From an uncultured Selenomonas sp. (GTDB lineage Bacteria; Bacillota; Negativicutes; Selenomonadales; Selenomonadaceae): 64,000 nucleotides of DNA. The notes below the pieces were generated by a model that searched no databases, was not told the DNA's origin, and saw only the letters and a list, made by a program, of their open reading frames with translations. The stretch covers positions 66,266 to 130,265 of the forward strand of contig CAKPXP010000004.1 in NCBI GenBank assembly GCA_934202005.1, written 5' to 3'. Positions 33,697 through 43,178 of the stretch are shown piece by piece (position 1 is the first letter of the stretch; every line of letters begins with the position of its first letter). A program made the position numbers and the translations under genes.

Positions 33697-34656
33697 ATGA
33701 GTAAAGCTAGCCGTAGGATGATGAAACAGCGTAACCGCCAGGCGTCTGCAAAGGCGGAAGAGGTGCAGAAAAACGCGCAGCAACTGACAGAGATGGAGGC
33801 AAAGGATCTGCAGCATCTCTTTGAGACGGAGCAGTATGCAGACTACATCAATCGCTTAGCGGAGATCGTGCAGGAGGGGCATTATGATGAGGATGCTCTG
33901 TATCATGGCGCGTACAGCTATTTCATGTTGGGGGATTATCTGCGCGCGGCGAATATGGTCAACGATGTCCTTACGGTATCGCCCATGCATCTCGAGGCGC
34001 GGATCCTGCTCGCACGCATTTGTTTGCTCGATGATCGGACGGATGATGGCCTGGCCATTTTCGACTTCATTCTCGAGCATTTCAAGGAGCAGCTGACAGA
34101 GGAGCAGACGGATGATCTGAAGGATGTTCTCGACTACTATGCGAATACGGAGGCGGAGAACATCCGGAAGAATTTCCCGTATGTGGTGCGTTTCCTCCAG
34201 GCGTCCGGCCTGATGCAGGAATCCGCCGTCGCGGAAGCGCAGGACGCGCCGCAAGAGGAGACGGCAGCCATCGAGTGCGCGCCTGCGCATGAGGCGGCAG
34301 AGGCGGCGGAGCCAGAGGAAATTTCTCCGGAACCGGCCGCGGCTGTTGCGGAGGAGTCGGCAGCGCCGGATGCCGCGGCGGAGATCGCCCAGGTCATGGC
34401 ACAGCAGATTTCCCTGGCAGACAAGGTGCACCTGCTCAACGCCTTCGCGGCAGCGCACTTCATGGCAGGGGCGGCGGAGTATGCCGCTGCCCGGGAGGAA
34501 CTCGAGCAGGCATTGCAGCTCGATACCGCCTCGGCTGAGACATTGCGCAACCTCGCGGTTTTGGCAAAATGCCAGGGGGAGGCAGAGAAGGCCTGGGCAT
34601 TTGCCGCGAAGCTGCCGACGAGCGACTTCCTGCTGATGGCGTTCCTTGGGAAATGA
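33697..34656 (+). CDS. TPR-repeat protein of the glycosylation island
   Basis: 319 aa from the ATG at 33697, which is 8 nt after GGGAGG; an ATG 6 nt earlier is too close to it. A basic start (SKASRRMMKQRNRQ), then TPR-like helices ('LFETEQYADYINRLAEIVQE', 'ALYHGAYSYFMLGDYLRAAN', 'ARILLARICLLDDRTDDGLA') at ~40-150. A Glu/Ala-rich linker (~170-235) and a final TPR pair ('AREELEQALQLDTASAETLR') follow. No catalytic domain. Such proteins act as scaffolds that bring enzymes or flagellin together; here it may hold the GT41-type enzymes (inference). It lies just past the MITE and may have its own promoter, none of which I can identify clearly. Confidence 0.75.
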   Translation: MSKASRRMMKQRNRQASAKAEEVQKNAQQLTEMEAKDLQHLFETEQYADYINRLAEIVQEGHYDEDALYHGAYSYFMLGDYLRAANMVNDVLTVSPMHLEARILLARICLLDDRTDDGLAIFDFILEHFKEQLTEEQTDDLKDVLDYYANTEAENIRKNFPYVVRFLQASGLMQESAVAEAQDAPQEETAAIECAPAHEAAEAAEPEEISPEPAAAVAEESAAPDAAAEIAQVMAQQISLADKVHLLNAFAAAHFMAGAAEYAAAREELEQALQLDTASAETLRNLAVLAKCQGEAEKAWAFAAKLPTSDFLLMAFLGK

Positions 34657-34657
34657 A

Positions 34658-36586
34658 ATGAGCAGAGGAGAAGCCAGCGTCGCGATCGTCGTGCCGACGT
34701 ACAAGCAGGCGCTCACGAGCGATGAGCGATGCGCGCTCGAACAGCTGCAGAGGGTGCTCGGGCGGTATCCACGTTTCTTCGTGGCGCCGGAGTCTCTGCA
34801 GCCGCGATACGGCAGACTCAGTCAGGGATTCGGCGTCGTGCATTTCCCTGACGGATACTTCCGGAACACCGCGGCGTATAGCCGGTTGCTGCTCAGCGAG
34901 GCGTTCTACGCGGCGTTCGCGCGCTATGAGTACATCCTCATCTATCAGCTCGACGCGTTCGTGTTTGCCGACCGCCTGCCGGAGTTTTGCGCGAAAGGGT
35001 ATGACTATATCGGTGCACCGATCCGATACAGCGCCTCTCTATGGCATTTCGCCGGCGCGCGCGTGGGCAATGGCGGCCTTTCCCTGCGGCGCGTGGCGAG
35101 CTGCCAGAGACTCGCGCGCGCTTTTGCGCAGGGCTCCATGCCGCAGCCGCTCTGGGAAGTCCTGGCGGAGAATGAGGACACTTGCTTTGGCTGGGCTGCC
35201 GGCCAGACGGAGCTTGAGTTCCATGTGCCATCCGTGAAAGAGGCTCTGGACTTTGCGGTTCAGGAGAATGTGCAGCATGTATATCAGCGCATCGCATCGG
35301 GCTGGCGGCCGTTCGGCTGTCATGGCTGGGACCGCTTTTCGGATGCCATGTGGCGTCCGCTCGTAGCGTCCGCGCTCGGCCATCCTGTCAGGAGCCCTCT
35401 GCTGCAAAGGAGGATTCTGGCGATCAATGCCTCCGAGCGCAACCTGAGGGACTGGCGGCGGGCTCATGCCTATCTCCCCGTCACCTACCTGTACGGCCTC
35501 GTGCGCGCCGGACGACTCTCCGCGGCGGCGGCCTGCATGCGGCGGCATATCCTGCGGTGCGGCTTCGCCCCTCTGGAGTACAGCTTCCTGCGAAGGGATC
35601 TGGCCGATCTCTATCGCCTGGCGGCCTGCTGGCCGAGGGGGATGGAGGGGCGGGAGGCGCTGATTACAGCCATTTTGACAGCGTTGCGTCAGCTCCTCTA
35701 TACAACGAATATCAAGACGATCAGGGAAAGAGACATGCAGCAGTTCCTGGAACTGGCAGAGCGGGAGCAGGCGGGGGATCCGGCGCTTTGGCAGCTGCGA
35801 CAGGTCTATTGCCAGCTGCGGGAGCGGCGCGGCTCCCTGATGATCCCCGTCGAGCCTTCGCTGCAGGCAGATGCGGCGGTGAGCCGCCACGTGCGCATCT
35901 ATGTGGTCATGCATCGAATCGTGCCGGCGCCTGTCGATCCCGTCTATGTGCCCATCCTCGTCGGGCCGAAGGCGTGCGTGGCGCCGCCGACGCTCCTGAC
36001 CGATCGGCGCGGCGACAACATCGCGCGCAGGAATCCCTTTTACTGTGAGCTCACGGCGCTTTATTGGGCGTGGAAGAACGATGATCTGCCGGACTATGTA
36101 GGGATGTGCCACTATCGGCGCTATCTCTATTTGCCCGGCACGGAGGGCTTTCGCGGCGTACTTACGGGTGAGCATATCCTTTCATTGATGCAGGACTGCG
36201 ATATCTTGCTGCCGGAGGCCGTGCCGCTCTCGACTAATCTGGCGACGCAGTTCTGTGAACACCATGGGAAGCATCCCCTGCTTGCGCTCGAAAACGTCAT
36301 GCGGCAGTATGCGCCGGAGAGTCTTGATGCGTTCTATTGTGTCATGGCGGGGGAAAGAGCCTATTTTTACAATATCTTCGTCATGCGGCGGGAGGCCTTT
36401 GCGGCGTATATGGCATGGCTGTTCCCGCTGCTCTTCGCCACGGAGCGGGAGATGGGAGGCTTTACCGCGGATGGGCGCGACCGCTATCAGCAGCGGCTCG
36501 GCGGCTTTTTGGCGGAGCGGCTGCTCAATGTCTACGTAGTGTCTCGTCATATGAGGATTCGTGAGGCAGCGCTGCTCGACGTATGA
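34658..36586 (+). CDS. Two-domain glycosyltransferase-like protein (DUF5672 + DUF4422)
   Basis: 642 aa from ATG 34658, 1 nt after the previous stop. The N-terminal ~235 residues resemble DUF5672: 'AIVVPTYKQALTSDERCALE', 'YILIYQLDAFVFADRL', 'YDYIGAPIRYSAS', 'VGNGGLSLRRVASCQRLARA' and 'NEDTCFGWAA'. After a ~160-residue helical linker, residues ~405-642 match DUF4422: 'VRIYVVMHRIVPAPVDPVYV', 'RGDNIARRNPFYCELTALYW', 'LPDYVGMCHYRRYLYLPGTE' and 'YFYNIFVMRREAFAAYMAWL'. Both families are found in capsule and surface-glycan loci and have the GT-A-type look. The fusion suggests two successive sugar transfers. Activities are inferred. Confidence 0.8.
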   Translation: MSRGEASVAIVVPTYKQALTSDERCALEQLQRVLGRYPRFFVAPESLQPRYGRLSQGFGVVHFPDGYFRNTAAYSRLLLSEAFYAAFARYEYILIYQLDAFVFADRLPEFCAKGYDYIGAPIRYSASLWHFAGARVGNGGLSLRRVASCQRLARAFAQGSMPQPLWEVLAENEDTCFGWAAGQTELEFHVPSVKEALDFAVQENVQHVYQRIASGWRPFGCHGWDRFSDAMWRPLVASALGHPVRSPLLQRRILAINASERNLRDWRRAHAYLPVTYLYGLVRAGRLSAAAACMRRHILRCGFAPLEYSFLRRDLADLYRLAACWPRGMEGREALITAILTALRQLLYTTNIKTIRERDMQQFLELAEREQAGDPALWQLRQVYCQLRERRGSLMIPVEPSLQADAAVSRHVRIYVVMHRIVPAPVDPVYVPILVGPKACVAPPTLLTDRRGDNIARRNPFYCELTALYWAWKNDDLPDYVGMCHYRRYLYLPGTEGFRGVLTGEHILSLMQDCDILLPEAVPLSTNLATQFCEHHGKHPLLALENVMRQYAPESLDAFYCVMAGERAYFYNIFVMRREAFAAYMAWLFPLLFATEREMGGFTADGRDRYQQRLGGFLAERLLNVYVVSRHMRIREAALLDV

Positions 36587-36607
36587 CGGTGTTTTGGAGG
36601 AGATATC

Positions 36608-37869
36608 GTGGAGGTCTACGACGATACGGAGGTTTTCATCGTCTGTCCAGCCTATGAAAAGTCGGGCGGGCCGTTTGCCCTGCATCAGCTGGCGCACGAA
36701 CTGCGGAAAAGAAAAATAGATGCGATGATGGCATATACGGAAGCTGCAAGGGATGAAAATCCTGTGGCGAGCCTTACCGGAAATATCACATTCCTTTTGT
36801 AACAAATGAGGTCGTCCGAGGCGAGCACAATATCTTGATTTGCCCGGAAACGATGGTCGGTTCATTTCCCCGCCACATGCGTCATATTTTCTGGTGGCTC
36901 AGCGTCGATAATTGGGCGAAAACAATCCGGCAGCAACTCGATCGCGCTCTGTACACATCATTTGCCCAGCCGCTTCCGGGTTTCATCTCGCCAACGGGAG
37001 AGGCGGGCACTCATTGGGCACAGTCAGAATATGCCGAACGGTTTCTGCGCATGAATCATGTGCCGGAGCAGAAGATCCATCATGTGTCGGATTATCTAGA
37101 TCCCATCTTTTTGTCGCGCCATGCCGATGATGCCTTTGACGTCAATGGACGCAGGGATATTGTGGCCTATAATCCGGCCAAGGGCGCGGCGTTCACGCGA
37201 AAATTGCAGCAGGCCGCACCGGATATCCATTGGGTGAGGATTGAACACATGACGGAGCGCGAGGTCGAAGACTGTCTGTCGCAGGCGAAGGTCTATATTG
37301 ATTTCGGAGGACATCCAGGCAAGGATCGCATCCCGCGTGAGGCCGCGATCTGCGGCTGCTGCGTGGTCACCGGGCGGCGAGGGGCGGCGGGCAATGATGT
37401 TGATGTGCCCATCAATCAGAGTTATAAATTCGCTGATTGCGAGGAAAATATTCCTTCCATCATCGACTGCGTCCGCGCATTGCTCGCAGAGTACCCACAG
37501 CGACTTGCTGATTTTGCCGCCTATCGCGCCCTGATCCGCAGGGAAAAAGCACGTTTTGAGCGCGAGGTCGAGGCAGCGCTGCCATTCCATGGCGCAGCAC
37601 CGCAGACGAAGCGCCTCGCACTGCTCACGCGGACGACGATGGCGTCAGCAGCGCTGCCGCAGGAGACAGCATGGGAAACGCGCGAAGATGTCCGGGTGTC
37701 AGCCGTCGTCGACGATGCGGCGGCGGGCGGTTATGTGCAGGCCTTTCAGAGAGACCTTCCCGTCATCAGCAGCGAGGATGCCGTGTTCCTCTATCAGGAG
37801 GGAAGGCTGGAAGGCTTCCTGAGGCAGGATGCAGAAGATAACGGGATGCTCCATATCTATACGTCATAA
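36608..37869 (+). pseudogene. Frameshifted glycosyltransferase-like gene
   Basis: Two frames make one protein. 36608-36802 encodes 'VFIVCPAYEKSGGPFALHQL' and 'AHELRKRKIDAMMAY', then meets a TAA. The next frame continues the same protein from ~36766 ('EPYRKYHIPFVTNEVVRGEH', 'NILICPETMVGSFPRHMRHI') to 37869. A single-base deletion near 36765-36771 (GTGGCGAGCC) explains it. The rest has 'WWLSVDNWAKTI', 'HWAQSEYAERFLRMNH', 'YIDFGGHPGKDRIPREAAIC' and 'VVTGRRGAAGNDVDVP', typical of a GT-B-like surface-glycan glycosyltransferase. The downstream part is unbroken for 344 codons, so the shift is recent, a phase switch or a sequencing error. Confidence 0.75.
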
Positions 37870-37925
37870 CGCGTTGCGGAATGCAGAACGGCTTTTCCTA
37901 CGGGCGGCAGGTATCAATATATTCG

Positions 37926-38035
37926 TTGCGCAAATCCCCAGGAACGCAAGCCGCAGGCGCAGCGCGTTTGGTTGGAAATACTTTCAGGGCGGGCACACAA
38001 TACCTACGGCCCGGACGTTTGTGCGTTGCGTTGGT
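37926..38035 (+). repeat. Intergenic repeat element, copy B
   Basis: AAATCCCCAGGAACGCAAG (from 37931) through GGACGTTTGTGC (ending ~38024) matches 2045-2136 at about 75% identity. It is bracketed by CGTTGCG at ~37923 and ~38025, where copy A carries GCATGTAGTTT, so each copy has its own flanking direct repeat, as a target duplication would. It sits in the gap before the 38053 start codon. Confidence 0.55.
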
Positions 38036-38052
38036 GAGGATCGGAGAATCGT

Positions 38053-41000
38053 ATGGATCATATTACGAGCTACAATCAGATGGTGCAGATGATGAAACTG
38101 CGCCGATGGCCGGAGGCTGTCCAGCTGGCTGATGAGGTGTGGAAGGATGGCATCTCGCGGCGCGATGTATATGAGGGCGTGCTGTCGGTATATATCGAGA
38201 GCGGAGCGACAAAGCGCGTGAAACGTGCCGCGCAAGAGTATGCGAGGCATTTCTCCAAGGGCGGCTATGTTGGCGATTGGGGCGCTCCGGACGGTGTGGC
38301 CTGGTTTTTCCTGGGGCGCGCGGCCTATACGACAGGGGATTGGCAGAAGGCGAAGGAGTATTTTGCGGCTGCGGGCAAGGACGCGTCCATGCCTGCGTGG
38401 TATAAGGGCGCAGTATACAGTAGCGATGCACTCTTGCATAGCCAGTTAGGTGCAGAGGAAGCGTCTGCCCGCCTCTACCTGGAGGCATGCCGTTACAAGG
38501 ATCTGGCGCATGGACTTGCCTCTACGTATAGCAACTATCTTTTCCAATTGAATTACACATTTGATTCACCTGAGCACATGCTTGAGGCGGCGAAAGGATA
38601 TGATGCGCTTTTTTCCGGCAGCAATCCGTATCAGTTCTCTGTGACTGCGCTGAGACGTCGCTATGCAGAGCGGCGGAAGATACGCATCGGCTACATCTCG
38701 CCAGACTTGCGTTCTCATGTTGTCGCATCCTTTAGTTATGCTTTTTTGTGCTGCTATGACAAGAAGCGGTTCGAGGTCTATTGCTATACAGACTGTATCG
38801 AGGATGATGTCAGTCATACGTTTGCAAATCATGTGGATCAATGGCGTAACGTACGCGGCCTCAGCGACCCGCAGATTGCCGAGGTGGTTTATAAAGACGA
38901 GCTGGATATTTTGGTAGATCTCGCCGGACACACAGCTTGGAATTTTCTGCCGGTGCTGGCGTTTCGGCCGGCGCCTGTTCAGGTGTCCGGCATCGGTTAT
39001 TTCGCTACGACGGGTTTGTCTACCGTCGACTATTTCCTGGCCGACCACTATACCGATCCGGAGGCGTCAGATAATCGCTGGTTCGTGGAACGCCTTTTGA
39101 AACTGCCGCAGAGTCATTTCTGCTATCACTGGCATGGTAGTCCCTCGGATCAGCCTGCCGATGCGCCTTGCCTGCGGCGCGGCTATGTCACCTTTGGTAG
39201 TTTGAACAACTTCGCCAAGGTCAATGACCAGGTGCTGGCTGTCTGGGCCGAAATCCTGCGACGCGTACCGCAGAGTCGGCTCTATCTGAAGGCAACGCTT
39301 TTTGCGCATCCCTATGGCCGCCGGATAACGGAAAAGCGCATGATCGCACAGGGCATCGATCCTCGGCGCGTTATCTTTGCAGCACATGAAAAGGCATATC
39401 TGCACGCCTATCATGATATCGATATTGCGCTGGATCCATTTCCCTATCCGGGCGGTGGGACGACATGTGATGCACTTTACATGGGTGTGCCGGTCGTGAC
39501 GCTTGTCGGGAAGCGGCATGGGGCGCGGTTCGGCTACAGTCTGCTGATGAATCTCGGCCTTGCTGAGCTATGCGCGTCTACACAAGAGGCATACATCGAG
39601 ATCGCTGTTGCATTGGCAAACGATACGGAACGGCTGCATGCCTATCATCAGAATCTGCGGCCGATGATGCAAAGATCACCGATGATGCAGCCGGAAACCT
39701 ATATGTCAGCGCTCGAACGCGCCTATACGGACATCTGGCAGAACTATCTGGCCACAAAGATGCCGAGGGAAGAATTGCTCACAGGGAAAGGCAGTGACAA
39801 ATTGACTAGCATCGTCATCCTGAGCTACAACACGAAGGACTATCTGCGGCATTGCATCGCCAGCATCCGTCGCTATACGGCTCCTGGCAGCTATGAAATG
39901 ATCATCATCGACAATGCCTCGACGGATGGATCGGCAGAGTGGCTGCGCGAGGAGCAGGCGCGCAGCATGGATCTGCGGGTGGTTTTCAATCAGGAGAACG
40001 TCGGTTTCCCGGAGGGATGCAATCAGGGCATGGCGGCAGCGAAGGGGACGGAGATCCTGTTGCTGAACAGCGATACCATTGTGACGCCGCGCTATCTCGA
40101 GCAGATGCGCACAGCGCTTTATGCGGATGAGCGCAATGGCGCGGTGAGCTGCGCGGCGAATTGTATCTCGAATTTCCAGCAGGTCGAGACGGATGGCTAT
40201 ACGGATTTGGCCGGGCTCGAGCGGTTCGCGGAGAGGTACAATCATACGGATCCGTCCCGGTGGGAGCGGCGCACGATGCTGGTCGGCTTCTGCTTACTGC
40301 TGCGTCGTTCGACGTATGAGCAGCTGGGCGGCTTTGACGAGGCGTTTTCCCCGGGGAACTTCGAGGATGCGGATTACTCCATGCGCATCCTGCAAGCAGG
40401 CTGCCATCTGATCTATGCGGGAGATACCTTCATTCATCATTTCGGCAGCGCTTCCTTTGCGAAACGCAATAAAGAAAAAACAATAAAGGAAACGTATAAA
40501 TACGAGTCACTACTGATGCGCAATCGCCGGAAATTCCTGGCGAAATGGGACGTGCCTTGGTATTTCCGCCGGATGAGTGAGCAGGATTTCCGACGGATGC
40601 AGGCCGCGAAGCATCCGGATGGTCATTGGCAGCTCGATGAAAATAAGATCTGTTTCATCGCGTGCGTGAATGATGCCGCGCAGTATGACGAGGCACTCGC
40701 CTCGTGGAAGCGGCTCCGGGTGCCGCCGGGCATGACGGTCGAGTCGCTCGTCGTGAGCGAGGCGGCCTCGATGACGGAGGGGTATCAGCAGGCGATGGAG
40801 GGCTCTGACGCGAAGTATAAAATTTATCTGCATCAGGATGTCTGGATCACGGACGCGGATTTCCTCGTCACGCTGGTCCGGGAGTTCCGGCAGTACCCGG
40901 AGTATGGCCTCGCGGGTGTCGTAGGCGTGCGCCGGATGCCGGGGAATGGCATCTGGTGGGAGGGGGAGAAGCTCGGGAGCATCCGCGACCAGCTCACGGG

Positions 41001-41325
41001 CGAGCTCCGGGACTATCGATACCAGGTCGATCCCGTGCATAGCCAGCAGGCGGCCGCTGTCGATGGCCTGCTGCTCGCGACGCAGTATGATGTGCCCTGG
41101 CGGACGGATCTCTTTGCCGGGTGGCATTTCTATGATCTGTCGCAGGCCTATGAATTCCGGCGGCTGGGCTTCCAGACGGTCGTGCTGCCGCAGAGCGGCC
41201 CGCTCTGCACGCATTATAGCGTAAAGCCTTCTGTCGAGGGCTTTGAGGAGGATCAGCAGAGATTCGTACAGGAGTATGCGGCAGAGCTAGCAGAGGACGC
41301 CGCGCACGTCAAACCGTTCGGATGA
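38053..41325 (+). CDS. Three-domain glycosyltransferase: GT41-like + GT2 + StrF-like
   Basis: 1090 aa, ATG with GGTGAGGATCGGAG upstream. (1) TPR plus GT41-like domain, ~1-580: 'LDILVDLAGHTAWNFLPVLA' (~285), 'VTFGSLNNFAKVNDQV' and 'LDPFPYPGGGTTCDALYMGV' (~460). (2) GT2 domain, ~585-850: 'SIVILSYNTKDYLRHCIASI', 'MIIIDNASTDGSAEWLREEQ', 'LLNSDTIVTP' (D-x-D-like NSD) and 'SPGNFEDADYSMRILQAGC'. (3) StrF-like domain, ~860-1090: 'KICFIACVNDAAQYDEALAS', 'KYKIYLHQDVWITDADF' and 'AVDGLLLATQYDVPWR'. Domain 1 would attach the first sugar to protein and the others would extend it; the three-step assembly in one chain is inference. The linker 'LLTGKGSDKLTS' between 1 and 2 looks like a simple fusion joint. 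Confidence 0.9.
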   Translation: MDHITSYNQMVQMMKLRRWPEAVQLADEVWKDGISRRDVYEGVLSVYIESGATKRVKRAAQEYARHFSKGGYVGDWGAPDGVAWFFLGRAAYTTGDWQKAKEYFAAAGKDASMPAWYKGAVYSSDALLHSQLGAEEASARLYLEACRYKDLAHGLASTYSNYLFQLNYTFDSPEHMLEAAKGYDALFSGSNPYQFSVTALRRRYAERRKIRIGYISPDLRSHVVASFSYAFLCCYDKKRFEVYCYTDCIEDDVSHTFANHVDQWRNVRGLSDPQIAEVVYKDELDILVDLAGHTAWNFLPVLAFRPAPVQVSGIGYFATTGLSTVDYFLADHYTDPEASDNRWFVERLLKLPQSHFCYHWHGSPSDQPADAPCLRRGYVTFGSLNNFAKVNDQVLAVWAEILRRVPQSRLYLKATLFAHPYGRRITEKRMIAQGIDPRRVIFAAHEKAYLHAYHDIDIALDPFPYPGGGTTCDALYMGVPVVTLVGKRHGARFGYSLLMNLGLAELCASTQEAYIEIAVALANDTERLHAYHQNLRPMMQRSPMMQPETYMSALERAYTDIWQNYLATKMPREELLTGKGSDKLTSIVILSYNTKDYLRHCIASIRRYTAPGSYEMIIIDNASTDGSAEWLREEQARSMDLRVVFNQENVGFPEGCNQGMAAAKGTEILLLNSDTIVTPRYLEQMRTALYADERNGAVSCAANCISNFQQVETDGYTDLAGLERFAERYNHTDPSRWERRTMLVGFCLLLRRSTYEQLGGFDEAFSPGNFEDADYSMRILQAGCHLIYAGDTFIHHFGSASFAKRNKEKTIKETYKYESLLMRNRRKFLAKWDVPWYFRRMSEQDFRRMQAAKHPDGHWQLDENKICFIACVNDAAQYDEALASWKRLRVPPGMTVESLVVSEAASMTEGYQQAMEGSDAKYKIYLHQDVWITDADFLVTLVREFRQYPEYGLAGVVGVRRMPGNGIWWEGEKLGSIRDQLTGELRDYRYQVDPVHSQQAAAVDGLLLATQYDVPWRTDLFAGWHFYDLSQAYEFRRLGFQTVVLPQSGPLCTHYSVKPSVEGFEEDQQRFVQEYAAELAEDAAHVKPFG

Positions 41326-41348
41326 ACTGGAAGAGGCAGGAGGGACAT

Positions 41349-43112
41349 ATGGAGGAACAGGAAAGGCGGGAGCTCGAGGCGGCTTACGCCCGGCATGACT
41401 GGCGCGGGGTCGCACGGCTCGCGGAGCGCATCATCCTCCGCCGGTGGCCTGACTGCATGACGCCTGATCTAGCGCAGGTGTATTACTACGCGGCGATGTC
41501 GCTCGTCATGCAGCAGCGGACGGACGAAGAGAGCTGGTCGCTGGCGTCATGGTGGGTCGCGCAGGCGCTCTCCATGCCGCAGAGCCCCGTGGGGGAGATG
41601 CTGCTCTCGCGCGTGCTCGGCGAGGTGAATGTCTCGCGTCATGATTATGCAGAGGCCAGGAAAGCCCTCCTGCGCTGCCTGAGTGCCTTTGACCATATCT
41701 CCCTGTCACCTGGCGATGCGCTGATGCGTGATATGAAGGCCGGCGCTTTGATGGCGCTTGCCCATGTCGAAGGATATTTGGGAGACAATGCAGCGGGGAG
41801 AGATCACTATCTCGCTGCGGCAGGGCTTTTCAGCAATCTGCCGCAGCGGTATGCGGCTTATAGCTCGGCACTTCATTCGGAGCATTTCTGCGCCTCGGGA
41901 GATCGCAGCGGCGTCGAGGTCATGAACGAGCTGCATCGCGGCGTCAATGCGCTCTTTGCGGGCATCGAGCCGCTCCCTGCCATGACTGCGGCGGCGCTGC
42001 GCAAGCGGCAGCACAGACGGCTGCGCATCGGCTATATTTCCGGAGATTTCCGCCAGCATGTCATGTACCATTTTTATATCGGACTTTTGCGGGGGCACGA
42101 TGCGCAGCATTTTGAGGTCTTCGCGTATTCCCTCGGGCCAGTGCATGATGGCTGCACGGATGCGGTGGCAGCAGCTGTCGATCATTTTATCGACATGGGA
42201 GACAGGGCAGGGGACTACCTCTCCATCGCGCAGCGTGTGCGCGAGGATGAGATCGATATCCTGGTCGATTTGTCAGGGCATTGTGCGCTGTCAGGCTTGC
42301 CGGTATTGATGTACCGTCCGGCTCCCGTTCAGCTTTCGGGAATCGGGTATGTTCATGCGACGGGTATGGAAACAGTGGATGGATTCCTTGCGGACAGCTG
42401 CACAGCTCCCTGGGCGTATTTGGCGGACTGGGACGGTTTGCATGAGCAGCCGGTGCGGCTGCGGAGCCAGTTCTGCTACGTCAGGGATGAGACGCTGCCC
42501 TGCGCTGCCGGGGCGCCACGGAGGAAAAACGGCTATATCACTTGGGGGGTATTTAATCGTTACGAGAAAATCACCGATGATATGATAGATGCCTGGTGCG
42601 AGATCCTGCAGGCAGTTCCCGGCAGCCGCCTGCTGCTCAAGAATTTCATTGCTGCTACCATAAGCGGGCAGCGGCTCATACGGCAGCAGCTGCAGGCGCA
42701 TGGCCTCGACAGCGACTGCATTCAGCTCGAGAGCGCCTCGAGCGACTATATGGAGCGCTACCTCGATGTGGATATCGCGCTCGATACGTATCCGTATGTT
42801 GGCGGCGGCACGACCTGCGATGCGCTCTTTATGGGAGTGCCCGTCGTGACGCGCTACGGGCGGCGGTATGGCACGCGGCTGGGGCTCTCTATCCTGCGAA
42901 GCGCCGGACTCGGGGAGCTCGCGGCCGCGACGCGGCAGGACTATGTCGCCCGCGCGGTTCAGCTCGCCCGGGATGAGGAGCTGCTCGATGCTCTGCATGC
43001 ACGTTTGCGTCAGATGCTGCGCGCCTCGCCGCTCATGGACGCGGGGCGCTACGCGGGAGAGCTGGAGACGCTCTATGAGCTGCTCTGGCAGGAGAAGCTG
43101 AGGGAGAGATGA
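41349..43112 (+). CDS. GT41-like glycosyltransferase
   Basis: 587 aa from ATG 41349 (GCAGGAGGG upstream); an in-frame ATG at 41322 overlapping the previous stop is the alternative. TPR-like helices ~1-200 ('YYYAAMSLVMQQRTDEESWS', 'LLSRVLGEVNVSRHDYAEAR', 'AYSSALHSEHFCASGDRSGV'), then 'LRIGYISGDFRQHVMYHFYI', 'IDILVDLSGHCALSGLPVLM' (~303), 'PAPVQLSGIGYVHATGMETV', 'ITWGVFNRYEKITDDM' and 'LDTYPYVGGGTTCDALFMGV' (~477). The catalytic part resembles unit 2 of the 28415 protein, including GHC in place of GHT. Part of the same coupled gene run. Confidence 0.9.
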   Translation: MEEQERRELEAAYARHDWRGVARLAERIILRRWPDCMTPDLAQVYYYAAMSLVMQQRTDEESWSLASWWVAQALSMPQSPVGEMLLSRVLGEVNVSRHDYAEARKALLRCLSAFDHISLSPGDALMRDMKAGALMALAHVEGYLGDNAAGRDHYLAAAGLFSNLPQRYAAYSSALHSEHFCASGDRSGVEVMNELHRGVNALFAGIEPLPAMTAAALRKRQHRRLRIGYISGDFRQHVMYHFYIGLLRGHDAQHFEVFAYSLGPVHDGCTDAVAAAVDHFIDMGDRAGDYLSIAQRVREDEIDILVDLSGHCALSGLPVLMYRPAPVQLSGIGYVHATGMETVDGFLADSCTAPWAYLADWDGLHEQPVRLRSQFCYVRDETLPCAAGAPRRKNGYITWGVFNRYEKITDDMIDAWCEILQAVPGSRLLLKNFIAATISGQRLIRQQLQAHGLDSDCIQLESASSDYMERYLDVDIALDTYPYVGGGTTCDALFMGVPVVTRYGRRYGTRLGLSILRSAGLGELAAATRQDYVARAVQLARDEELLDALHARLRQMLRASPLMDAGRYAGELETLYELLWQEKLRER

Positions 43113-43178
43113 CGCGGGACTGCCGCTGACGCTAGCAGCGGCGTACACCTGCCGGAAATATGAGAAAAGGGGCCAGGA

